A DNA stretch of 47,254 nt from Alicyclobacillus sendaiensis NBRC 100866 (GTDB lineage: Bacteria > Bacillota > Bacilli > Alicyclobacillales > Alicyclobacillaceae). The stretch lies in contig NZ_BCRQ01000015.1 of assembly GCF_001552675.1 (NCBI RefSeq), positions 1 to 47,254 on the forward strand. The letters run 5' to 3'. This document shows positions 7,041-14,172 of this stretch, piece after piece; positions within the stretch are counted from its first letter, which is position 1; every line of letters starts with the position of its first letter. A program made the translations under genes and the position numbers. The notes beneath the pieces were generated by a model. That model did not search any database. It saw nothing but the letters and a program-made list of their open reading frames with translations, and was not told where the DNA came from.

Positions 7041-8204
7041 TTACACCGCCTCCAATACTGCGGAGATTGTCACGTTGTTTGCTGTGCCTGCCGTTGCTGT
7101 AAGCGTGATGGCGCTTGTGGTAGCCTCGAACGTTGTTGCCGTGATGGTGTAGTCGCCAACGGCCAAGGTGTACTGCGGAACAAGCGTAATCGACTGCGAA
7201 CCCGATGGACTGGTGTACGTAAGCGTGACTGTGACGCTTGTCGCGGCGTTGGCTATGCGCAGATACCCGCTCACCTTGAACTGACCTGTAGCGGCTGGCG
7301 TATAGGTGAGCACGGTCGTAGCTGATGTGGATGTGAGGGTCATGTCTTTGACGCTGACGGGGCGATACACGGCGACCGGGTTGGTGGGCGTGCCGGCTGA
7401 GGGTGGTAACTGAATAAGCCCCAACGCCGTTGATGACGCCGTTCCCGGCTTTGGCACGTTTCCGAGCTGTGATAACGGCACATTGCCGGTGCCATCGAGG
7501 GTCGCTACGCCATTCGGTACCCCCATCTGTGACACCGGGATCCAGGTACCGGTCGGGACATTGGCCGTCACTTCTGTCGCGTTCCCGATGGCAATTGCCA
7601 GCTGAAACTGCCGCGAGTACGGCCCGGCTGAGTACGGCGGAAAAGTATCACCTTGAGCCCCAGCATTGGCGTAGGCGTATAGGATCTCACCCGCCTGCGG
7701 GTCTTGCGCGAATAGCCCGATCTCGCACGTGTACGTGGGTTGCTGGAGTTTCGTGTTCTGGTAGATAGCGAGGATATTCGCTGTATTGCCGTTTGTCGAG
7801 ATTGAGTTAATCGGCACCCAGTCGATCGGACTGAGCAACCCCGTGAGCGTGGTCGGGTCGGAAACCAACGTCACCGTGGTGCCCGCAGGATAGTTCGCGT
7901 TCGCAGTAAATGACGCAACCGGGATGCTCGTGGCTCCGATGGACACCGCGGCACTTGCCGTGACTGTTTGCGTCGTGCTACCTGTGCCGATTGTGATCGT
8001 CTGACCACTCGCGACAGGAGATGTGAGCGCCTGTACGGGTATGGAAGTGTAGGACGTCCCCGAGGTTAGGGCACTGCTCAGCTGCGTCGTGAGTTGCCCG
8101 CTACCAATTTGGAGCCGGGTAAACTGCATTGGAGTACCCGCTTGCACTTTGGCATACAGCGCCTGGCCTTGTTTGGTGACGACCATGTTGCCGTAAACGG
8201 CCAT
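7041..8204 (-). CDS. Phage tail-collar fibre protein
   Basis: A 387-residue protein. It opens with MAVYGNMVVTKQGQALYAKVQAG and an LQIGSGQL block, the usual start of the tail-collar fibre family (PF12571-like), which links the baseplate to the distal fibre. A central ~100 residues are Ser/Thr/Ala-rich beta repeats (TITIGTGSTTQTVTASA). An EIGLFAQDP...GEILYAYANAG block follows, and the C terminus is again Thr-rich beta structure ending at EAV. The gene directly follows the DUF2612 baseplate gene and precedes the fibre tip gene, the normal fibre order. Confidence 0.78.
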   Translation of the reverse strand: MAVYGNMVVTKQGQALYAKVQAGTPMQFTRLQIGSGQLTTQLSSALTSGTSYTSIPVQALTSPVASGQTITIGTGSTTQTVTASAAVSIGATSIPVASFTANANYPAGTTVTLVSDPTTLTGLLSPIDWVPINSISTNGNTANILAIYQNTKLQQPTYTCEIGLFAQDPQAGEILYAYANAGAQGDTFPPYSAGPYSRQFQLAIAIGNATEVTANVPTGTWIPVSQMGVPNGVATLDGTGNVPLSQLGNVPKPGTASSTALGLIQLPPSAGTPTNPVAVYRPVSVKDMTLTSTSATTVLTYTPAATGQFKVSGYLRIANAATSVTVTLTYTSPSGSQSITLVPQYTLAVGDYTITATTFEATTSAITLTATAGTANNVTISAVLEAV

Positions 8205-8219
8205 CTTTCCACCTCCTCG

Positions 8220-8780
8220 TCAATGGGTCGCAAGCTGTACGATGTCTCCTCCACTCACAAGACCTCCGATGAACACTTGGTCAACGACTCCAGTATTCGC
8301 CATGATATTGAGCAGGACGCCCATCGGTCTCGGAATGATCAGACCTGCTGTCACGAGCTCCGCAGATAGGTTATCCTCGAGATTCGTGATGTTGGCCGTC
8401 ATCGTCATATCCTGGTTGTCGACCAGTGCAAGCTGCGTGCCTGGAAAAGCCGCGTTCCAGATATCATAAATCTCTCCGACCGTGCCGTCCCATTGGTTGC
8501 GGACAATCCTGGATCGCAAAACCATACGATAATGCGCGTCGTCGAGAATCGATGAGCTGTTCGTCAACGGGATGCCGATGTCCCGCGGCTGACCGATCAG
8601 TTGGCCTAAGATGTCCAGTTGGACACCTTCGGCCGTATCTAGGTCAAAAGCGCTCGGTATCGAATTCGATGCGGACATGCCATCGTCGACCTTTTGCAGG
8701 AGCGCCGACAACCAAGCCATGTAGTTGGGCTTGTCCGAGTGCTCAGAGGTGATGAGCGACAAATAGGGTGCGATCGACAT
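8220..8780 (-). CDS. DUF2612-type baseplate protein
   Basis: A 186-residue protein. It contains the family pattern LSALLQKVDDGM...AFDLDTAEGVQLDILGQLIGQPRDIG...LDDAHYRMVLRSRIVRNQWDGTVGEIYDIWNAAFPG, seen in DUF2612 proteins downstream of gpJ in contractile phages. These occupy the place of P2 gpI or Mu gp48 and probably join the baseplate wedge to the fibres. It lies 17 bp after the gpJ-like gene and 15 bp before the collar fibre gene. No enzymatic motif was seen; the role is inferred from family and position. Confidence 0.8.
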   Translation of the reverse strand: MSIAPYLSLITSEHSDKPNYMAWLSALLQKVDDGMSASNSIPSAFDLDTAEGVQLDILGQLIGQPRDIGIPLTNSSSILDDAHYRMVLRSRIVRNQWDGTVGEIYDIWNAAFPGTQLALVDNQDMTMTANITNLEDNLSAELVTAGLIIPRPMGVLLNIMANTGVVDQVFIGGLVSGGDIVQLATH

Positions 8781-8797
8781 GCTCTCACCTCACTGCC

Positions 8798-9973
8798 TTA
8801 GCTCGCGTTGACCGTGATGTATGACAGATTTCCGCGTGCGACTTGATTCAGGGCGATGGGAATATCGGAGGTGCTTTGTGTCTGCCCATGTACGGCTGCG
8901 GTGACGCTTGTAACGGAGAAGGTCGGGTTATTTGGTGTCGGGTTCGCCGACAGCGCAGCACCCCACAGGGCGGAGTTATACACAGGTACGCCGATCTCCG
9001 AGTTATTCAGATACGCGTACACCGCGTTCGCGATGGCGGTTTGCGTGTCCTGCGTGAATCCTTGTAGCTTCTTCACGTTGATCGTGACGTCGATGTCGAC
9101 ATACTGAGGGACATCGTAGTAGATCGTGTTGACGACGCCCTGTGAGTCTGTGACCTGGACTGCTGTGCTGCCATACGTGCCGCAGCCGATGCCTTTACGC
9201 AGCCAAATCACATTGGCGACGTCTTGTGCATCGCCACCCTCCACCACACACCAAATCGAATGCGGCGGTATGTCGTTTGCATCCGTCTGGCTCGTGTAGT
9301 TCTCGTACACGCGGAAGCGGCCAATGCCTGGGATAGCCGAAAGCCCGGCGATGAGGCTATCGACCATGTTCTGACTGGGTTGCGCAGTCGACACCGCTTG
9401 ACGGGCACGTAACTCGGAATCGGTCTCCACGGGCGTGCCAGGGATTGCGGCGACCTGATTCGTGACCGAGTTCCAACCAAGCTGCGGCGTGACAATGGTG
9501 TTGATATCCCCAGGGTTCGCCGTGATGGCGCCAGGTGTTTGGCATGTCGCAGTCACGGTCACCGTGCCGTTTGAGCCAATCACAGTTGGCGTCGGCAACG
9601 ACCAGTTGTAGCCATTCACGTCACTAACGACGCCGTTCTCGATCATCGTGCCCGGTGTGCCGGATATGGTCACTTGGCACGTGGAATAAGTCGCAGGCTT
9701 GCGCACAAGCCCGTTGACCGCGACGATGGCGTCCAACGCGCTCCCGAGCGCCGTGGACGGGGAACGACTGTTGTACGCAGCTTGAGCCGCGAGGAACGAG
9801 TCATAGATCATGCGTGCAAACACGCTGATCATCTGGTAGTCCTGGCTGTCGTAGCCGAGATAGATATCTTGGCCAAAGATATTCTGTGCATCCGCCACCA
9901 GTTGGTCGACGATATCCTGATACGTAGGCATGTGGAATCCGGCAGCGTCGATGTACGGCGCGAAATAACTCAC
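8798..9973 (-). CDS. Baseplate J-like wedge protein
   Basis: A 391-residue protein. GTG 9973 overlaps the stop of the gp25-like gene (GTGA) and follows GAAGGGGGTG, so the longer frame is rejected. The sequence has the gpJ/Mu gp47 pattern: an N-terminal YIDAAGFHMPTYQDIVDQLVADAQNIFG, a GSALDAIVAVNGLVRKPAT segment, a beta-rich core with PGTPVETDSELRARQAV, and a C-terminal helical-beta portion. Such proteins form the wedge around the hub and carry the fibres. Order gp25-gpJ-DUF2612 is standard for Mu-like baseplates. Confidence 0.88.
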   Translation of the reverse strand: MSYFAPYIDAAGFHMPTYQDIVDQLVADAQNIFGQDIYLGYDSQDYQMISVFARMIYDSFLAAQAAYNSRSPSTALGSALDAIVAVNGLVRKPATYSTCQVTISGTPGTMIENGVVSDVNGYNWSLPTPTVIGSNGTVTVTATCQTPGAITANPGDINTIVTPQLGWNSVTNQVAAIPGTPVETDSELRARQAVSTAQPSQNMVDSLIAGLSAIPGIGRFRVYENYTSQTDANDIPPHSIWCVVEGGDAQDVANVIWLRKGIGCGTYGSTAVQVTDSQGVVNTIYYDVPQYVDIDVTINVKKLQGFTQDTQTAIANAVYAYLNNSEIGVPVYNSALWGAALSANPTPNNPTFSVTSVTAAVHGQTQSTSDIPIALNQVARGNLSYITVNAS

Positions 9974-10341
9974 GGCGAGAACGTCACCCCCTTCACAGTG
10001 ACCTCCCCAAACACCGTTTCCACGGTGCAAGTCTCGATGGTGTACGTTCGTGTCGTATTGTCATACGCACTCGAGAAGTTCGTGATGGCCTGGACATTTG
10101 AGACATTTAAGATAGCCTCTTGAACGACCATATCGATCCCTCGTATATGTTCGGGAGAGCCCGGCGTATCGAGCACAACTTGGAAGAGCGGGAAGCCAGC
10201 CGATGTATCTTCCCACCACTCACCCTGCAGGAGCTTGAGACTCGTATAGATCGCCTGTGCAACGGCGTCAGCGTCCGTCCAGAATTCGTTGGGTCTACCA
10301 AGCACGTAGTCACCTGTCGGGGACAGCTTGCGATAGATCAA
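9970..10341 (-). CDS. gp25-like baseplate wedge protein (gpW/XkdS type)
   Basis: A 123-residue protein. The TTG at 10341 overlaps the stop of the spike gene (TTGA) and is the only start matching the family N terminus (YRKLSPTGDYVLG). It has the gp25 pattern: FWTDADAVAQAIYTSLKLLQGEWWEDTSAGFPLFQ near the N terminus and a C-terminal EVTVKGVTFSP strand. gp25-like proteins join sheath and wedge and trigger contraction. The short length, the TTG start and coupling on both sides fit a tightly packed baseplate operon. Confidence 0.83.
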   Translation of the reverse strand: MIYRKLSPTGDYVLGRPNEFWTDADAVAQAIYTSLKLLQGEWWEDTSAGFPLFQVVLDTPGSPEHIRGIDMVVQEAILNVSNVQAITNFSSAYDNTTRTYTIETCTVETVFGEVTVKGVTFSP

Positions 10342-10886
10342 GACGAGATCACCGTCCCGTTGACCTTCACGGTGGCTGCAACAATATCAATCTCACCAGG
10401 TCGAATGCTGATGTACGTCTGCCCATCGTCGGTGCGCAGCTGCGCCGCGTCAGTTGCGTAGTTGGACAACACTCGCGGCTGCGACCACGTACCCAGAATC
10501 GCAAAGCCATCGCTTAGATCATGACGCCGCTTGTCGGGCTGATTCTGAATGCCCCCATACTTCCACCATCCGTCGATACACATGTCCCCAAAGACGATCA
10601 GGCACTCGTCCCCCTGCTTCGGCGGGAGCGTCAGCGCAAAGCCGCCCGCGCGCGGAACGACGATGGGCACATCGAGCAAGATGGGGAGTTTAACCCATGA
10701 GTAACTCAAGTCAGGGTTGCGAATGCGCTCGCGGACGGCCGGCTGAACGGATACGATTTGCTCAACAGGGTCAAACGCTTGAATGATGCCGGGGATGGCG
10801 ACACGGATGTTCGCAGATATCGTGTCCATGAGCGTCCGGTAGACCTCTTCTTGATTGTTTGGCAAGATGTCGTTGATGGTGAGCAT
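10338..10886 (-). CDS. Baseplate spike protein (gp138-N / gpV type)
   Basis: A 182-residue protein. It carries an OB-like N-terminal domain (MDTISANIRVAIPGIIQAFDPVEQIVSVQPAVRER), a conserved LPPKQGDECLIVFGD block, and DKRRHDLSDGFAILG. It ends in a short repetitive beta tail (TDDGQTYISIRPGEIDIVAATVKVNGTVI) suited to a trimeric needle. This matches the Gp138_N/Mu gp45 class of membrane-piercing spikes attached to the hub. It lies between the hub gene and the gp25-like gene. A metal-binding tip domain is not obvious, so the tip may be another protein or absent. Confidence 0.82.
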   Translation of the reverse strand: MLTINDILPNNQEEVYRTLMDTISANIRVAIPGIIQAFDPVEQIVSVQPAVRERIRNPDLSYSWVKLPILLDVPIVVPRAGGFALTLPPKQGDECLIVFGDMCIDGWWKYGGIQNQPDKRRHDLSDGFAILGTWSQPRVLSNYATDAAQLRTDDGQTYISIRPGEIDIVAATVKVNGTVISS

Positions 10887-10904
10887 CCCATCACCTCCGC
10901 CTTG

Positions 10905-12368
10905 TCACCAGGGCCCATAAGCGCTCGATGCGATCATGTTCGGAATGCCGCCAGCCTGACTAACCGTGACGCAATTGGTGTACCAGTCATCCCCGCGTGT
11001 ATCTCCGACGTGCTCCACTCCGACCACGCGGTAAATCCCTTGTGCGTCCAGTGGCCGCGGAACCTGCCCAATTTGGTAGGTCTGCGCCTGAATCAAACTG
11101 CTGTCGATATGCACCATTGTCCCGATTTGGATGGCTGGGTTAAGCAGACACCGGAACGAGACCCCTAGATCTTGCTGTGTAGGTTGACCGATAAGCCCGC
11201 TCTCCGGGGTAAGGTCAAGGATTTCGCCTTTCGGCGGATCGCTTGCGTGTATGAGATTGATCTCGCCGCTCTTGGTATAGAAGGCGAGGTTGCTTGCCTG
11301 GGCAATCTGGCGTATGTAGTCGCGCGTCAACCCGAACACCGCTTTGGCACGCGGCAGCTGTGCCGTGCTTAGTTGTGGCGAAAGCTCTCCAATCGGTGAT
11401 GGATGCGTGGCCATGCTTGCGAGATTCTGCACAAGGCTCCGCGCAGATTGACCGCGATTCAGTGTGAAGTTCACGAAGGACTGATTGAGCAGTGAGTTTC
11501 CGGCCAGCGCGTTGATCGTAAGGCGATAGGTCACGTTATCCTCTTTATCTCGAATGGGTTCAACGACTTCTCCGTCGAAGATCACCCCATACTGGTTGCC
11601 TTCGTAGCCCGCCTCCACGATAACGCGGTCTCCGTAGTTCAGGATGAAGTCTTCAGTGGCCGGGTTCAGGTTGTAGATGACGATGGTGCTGAATGGGGGT
11701 TGCTGATTGACCACGTACTGGATGTCGAATGTGCAGTGCAGATCCGAAACGTCGAGCGCTATGCCGCCGGAATTCGCCACGATAACGCGATAGCGACGTC
11801 CGTAGAGAACATTGCCGGTACGTTGGCTGTTCGCCACCACGCTGTAGTTGGTAGGCGGAAAGGTTACCTGATTCGCGATGCCGGATGTCGAGGCCGAGTC
11901 TGTAGGGAACGCATAATTATTGGTGTTCGTGTTGTTGACGAGCTGGATATGCTGTCCCGTGATCTCGTTGTAGGCGGTCAGGAGATGGTTGTATCCATAC
12001 TCCATGTAGTGACCCGAGTCCCACGGGCTAGCCACGATGGCCTGAATCTCGGTGATCGGATTCCCGGTTTGGATAGCCGCCCGAATACCCGCGTAATTCG
12101 GATCGGTCTTGATGAGGAGTCCATACGCCTGGGCACCCGCGGCAGGAGTAGGAAATATCAAGAACCCGTGTGCATTGACGCCGATGGATAATTTATCGAC
12201 GTTTGGGTTCCCCGGCGTGATGCCGGCCGGGTTATTACTGGGCCAGTTCGCGCTTGCGATGCCTTCTTCACACTGCCAATGCGCGAGGATGACATTCACG
12301 TCGAGCCCACAAATCTGAGATGCCATTTGCGCGAGCTGCATGACGTACGAATCCACTTGAATCGCCAT
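10905..12368 (-). CDS. Baseplate hub protein fused to an N-terminal cell-wall hydrolase domain
   Basis: A 487-residue protein. Residues 1-~140 resemble glucosaminidase/lysozyme-type wall hydrolases. There is an acidic pair Glu34-Glu35 in HWQCEEG, then SNNPAGITPGN, and a GFLIFPTPAAGAQAYGLLI segment like the NLFGIK and repeat-walking parts of those enzymes. Residues ~165-487 match phage hub proteins (Mu gp44 / gpD-like): DVSDLHCTFDIQYV, FDGEVVEPIRDKEDN, NRGQSARSLVQNLA and a C-terminal VVGVEHVGDTRGDDWYTNC barrel. The fusion would place a murein hydrolase on the tail tip for entry, analogous to the T4 gp5 lysozyme. The hydrolase chemistry is inferred. Confidence 0.8.
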   Translation of the reverse strand: MAIQVDSYVMQLAQMASQICGLDVNVILAHWQCEEGIASANWPSNNPAGITPGNPNVDKLSIGVNAHGFLIFPTPAAGAQAYGLLIKTDPNYAGIRAAIQTGNPITEIQAIVASPWDSGHYMEYGYNHLLTAYNEITGQHIQLVNNTNTNNYAFPTDSASTSGIANQVTFPPTNYSVVANSQRTGNVLYGRRYRVIVANSGGIALDVSDLHCTFDIQYVVNQQPPFSTIVIYNLNPATEDFILNYGDRVIVEAGYEGNQYGVIFDGEVVEPIRDKEDNVTYRLTINALAGNSLLNQSFVNFTLNRGQSARSLVQNLASMATHPSPIGELSPQLSTAQLPRAKAVFGLTRDYIRQIAQASNLAFYTKSGEINLIHASDPPKGEILDLTPESGLIGQPTQQDLGVSFRCLLNPAIQIGTMVHIDSSLIQAQTYQIGQVPRPLDAQGIYRVVGVEHVGDTRGDDWYTNCVTVSQAGGIPNMIASSAYGPW

Positions 12369-12372
12369 GGTC

Positions 12373-12732
12373 TCACGCTCCTATGCTGAGATAACCCTCG
12401 TTGTCTGTCCACACCAGCAAATAATCGCTCCCGAGGTCGTCGAACGACGGGTTGTCGGGCAACCCTGCGGAAGCAGGGACAAGATAGGCACTTCCGATGT
12501 TCAGGTATTGGTATTGGCGTAAGATGTCCGCTGCCGGATACTGGCCCGTGATGACTGGGATGGCGTCAAGGAGCAGATTCCCGTTGTTGTCCGTGATCGA
12601 CATGAACCAGTAGTCGCCGACGTCGTTCCACGTGAACGAGAAGGTGAGCGTGACGTTGCCCCCGTTCACCGGCAAGGTACACGTGACCGTTTGGTTGGTC
12701 CCAGACGTGATGGGCACGACGACACTGGGCAA
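12373..12732 (-). CDS. Baseplate plug-like protein
   Basis: A 119-residue protein. TTG 12732 follows GGAGGTG by six bases and begins the sensible sequence (LPSVVVPITSGTNQTVTCTLPVNGG). The frame upstream of it is unlike protein and crosses a terminator hairpin. It is all-beta, with FSFTWNDVGDYWFMSITDNNGNLLLDAIPVITGQY, the pattern of the short plug proteins of Pam3-like contractile phages. It lies directly before the hub gene, where the plug gene is normally found, and would close the tube end above the spike. The family call is from memory of the pattern. Confidence 0.72.
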   Translation of the reverse strand: MPSVVVPITSGTNQTVTCTLPVNGGNVTLTFSFTWNDVGDYWFMSITDNNGNLLLDAIPVITGQYPAADILRQYQYLNIGSAYLVPASAGLPDNPSFDDLGSDYLLVWTDNEGYLSIGA

Positions 12733-12749
12733 CGCGATCACCTCCAAAC

Positions 12750-12771
12750 AAAAAAGCCGCCAAGATGGCAA
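12750..12771 (-). terminator. Short hairpin with T-run after the DUF4352 gene
   Basis: On the minus strand TTGCCA pairs with TGGCGG (two G-U pairs) around TCT, followed by C and six T. It lies between the DUF4352 gene stop (12791) and the plug gene start (12732). The stem is weak, so termination is probably partial. Confidence 0.55.
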
Positions 12772-12790
12772 CTGAACGTTCTGCTTTGTC

Positions 12791-13537
12791 CTACGGAAGA
12801 GCATACGTCGTTTCATCTGACCCGAAGAAACCCATGGAAGCGACAAGTGAGTAATGCTGCCCGATGTGGCCATATGTCATAAAATCCGGCATATCAAATA
12901 CCAGATTCGTCGTCATGGACACACCAGGGTTGAGATCGGTCGGAATCGTTCCTGAATTCGTATTTGCATATATCTCAGCAGTAGAATCAGGCTGATAAAC
13001 GTTCCCGTTTAAGTCCTGCAAATGGAATAAGCCATCAACGATACCCATGGGAGTAGACCCGTCATTTTTTATGGTGACATTGATAACCCAAAACGCACCA
13101 TTTGCGGTTTCACCCATCCCATCGTAACCCACACTCTTAACTTGCTGCAGGGAGTTAACCCTAATTTCCAAGTCTCCTGCCTTCCCAAACGTTTGAAACG
13201 GGATATATCGTAACTTCGACTGAGAAGATGATGTCGTAGTCGCTTGATATTGCGCATGCTGCAATGAGTTCGTAGTCTTATGAACTGGAGGCGTACTCGA
13301 GTTTTGCTCTTGCTTTGCTACCTGTGAACTATTCGTCGAATTAACCAAAGAAGTTGTAGCACTTACCGTTGATGAGCTCCGTGATGTGTTTCCTCGAATT
13401 ACATACACCGTATTAGCAAAGATGATTAATGCCCATAACGAACCGGCAAAACGCAGAATTCTGTTCATTCGTCCCCACTGAATAAACAGCATGATATACG
13501 GTACCAGAATCCATCCCAAAACTTTCATTATTCGCAC
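12791..13537 (-). CDS. DUF4352-like membrane-anchored protein, probable cargo gene
   Basis: A 248-residue protein. GTG 13537 follows GGGGGG by seven bases; ATG 13528 is the alternative. Hydrophobic segments at about residues 5-20 and 28-47 anchor the N terminus. A Ser/Thr/Gln-rich linker runs to ~110. The C-terminal ~130 residues have the telokin-like DUF4352 pattern: GDLEIRVNSLQQVKSV, FWVINVTIKNDGSTPM, DLNGNVYQPDSTAE, LNPGVSMTTNLVFDMP. Such exported domains often come from prophages and act in envelope functions or superinfection exclusion. It interrupts the baseplate genes, is more AT-rich than them, and has its own promoter-like and terminator-like signals, so it is probably a lysogenic cargo (moron). 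Confidence 0.75.
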   Translation of the reverse strand: MRIMKVLGWILVPYIMLFIQWGRMNRILRFAGSLWALIIFANTVYVIRGNTSRSSSTVSATTSLVNSTNSSQVAKQEQNSSTPPVHKTTNSLQHAQYQATTTSSSQSKLRYIPFQTFGKAGDLEIRVNSLQQVKSVGYDGMGETANGAFWVINVTIKNDGSTPMGIVDGLFHLQDLNGNVYQPDSTAEIYANTNSGTIPTDLNPGVSMTTNLVFDMPDFMTYGHIGQHYSLVASMGFFGSDETTYALP

Positions 13538-13558
13538 TAGTCATCCCCCCATGCGCCC

Positions 13559-13564
13559 AATATA
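13559..13564 (-). promoter_or_regulatory. Extended -10 promoter candidate for the DUF4352 gene
   Basis: On the minus strand TGTGCTATATT gives a -10 TATATT preceded by TG, the extended -10 form. It lies 22 bases before the GTG start at 13537, in the gap after the Dit-like gene. No good -35 is visible at 16-18 bases. The call is moderate. Confidence 0.45.
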
Positions 13565-13596
13565 GCACACAGGAGAAATATATGGATGTCGTCACT

Positions 13597-14172
13597 TCAA
13601 CTCGCTTTACCGTTCAACAGTTGGGACAGCGTCTCCAAGATAGACTGCGGCACTTGTTTTGCCTGCTGCTTTCCCTTGTTCGCCGAGCTTGTGACGGACG
13701 GTTTCGAGCTAATCTTGACCGTTTGGACCGTCGCGACGAGCACTTCGGACATGTCCACTGTGCACCGTAACCCGTGTGTGGTCGTGTTGTCGTCCTGCAC
13801 TGTCAGCGTCTCAATGAGCATGTTCTGGTACAAGCCAAGTCTCGTATAGACCTGCACAGGGATACGCATTTGCTGTAACTGTAGGAGCACTTGATACGCC
13901 TGCACAGACCGCGACTTGCCGCCGCTGAACTGACCTGGGATGAAACTCTTCGCCACGTCGGACATCCCGATCGTTAGCGAAAGCGTCCTCGGCTGCATGT
14001 AGGCATAGTCAGTGATAGACGAACCGGATTGCACTGGGTGCTGCGTGATGGTCAGCGTGCTCGTATGCGTAGCCTGCAGCACCGCGTCAAAGAACCACCC
14101 GCCGATGTTCGTCTTCGCGTACACCCAGCTCTTAATCGGGGCTTTCGTGAGATCGAGAATGGGCGATGCCAT
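13597..14172 (-). CDS. Dit-like baseplate protein
   Basis: A 191-residue protein. The core has the Dit-like pattern seen in short contractile-phage proteins: FFDAVLQATHTSTLTITQHPVQSGSSITDYAYMQPRTLSLTIGMSD, then YQVLLQLQQMRIPVQVYTRLGLYQNMLIETLTVQDDNTT and LRCTVDMSEVLVA. These bind the tail tube end and start the baseplate. The C-terminal ~40 residues are a basic, Ser/Gln-rich tail. Its start overlaps the tape-measure stop region, and the normal downstream partner (plug) is displaced by the DUF4352 insertion. Confidence 0.75.
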   Translation of the reverse strand: MASPILDLTKAPIKSWVYAKTNIGGWFFDAVLQATHTSTLTITQHPVQSGSSITDYAYMQPRTLSLTIGMSDVAKSFIPGQFSGGKSRSVQAYQVLLQLQQMRIPVQVYTRLGLYQNMLIETLTVQDDNTTTHGLRCTVDMSEVLVATVQTVKISSKPSVTSSANKGKQQAKQVPQSILETLSQLLNGKAS

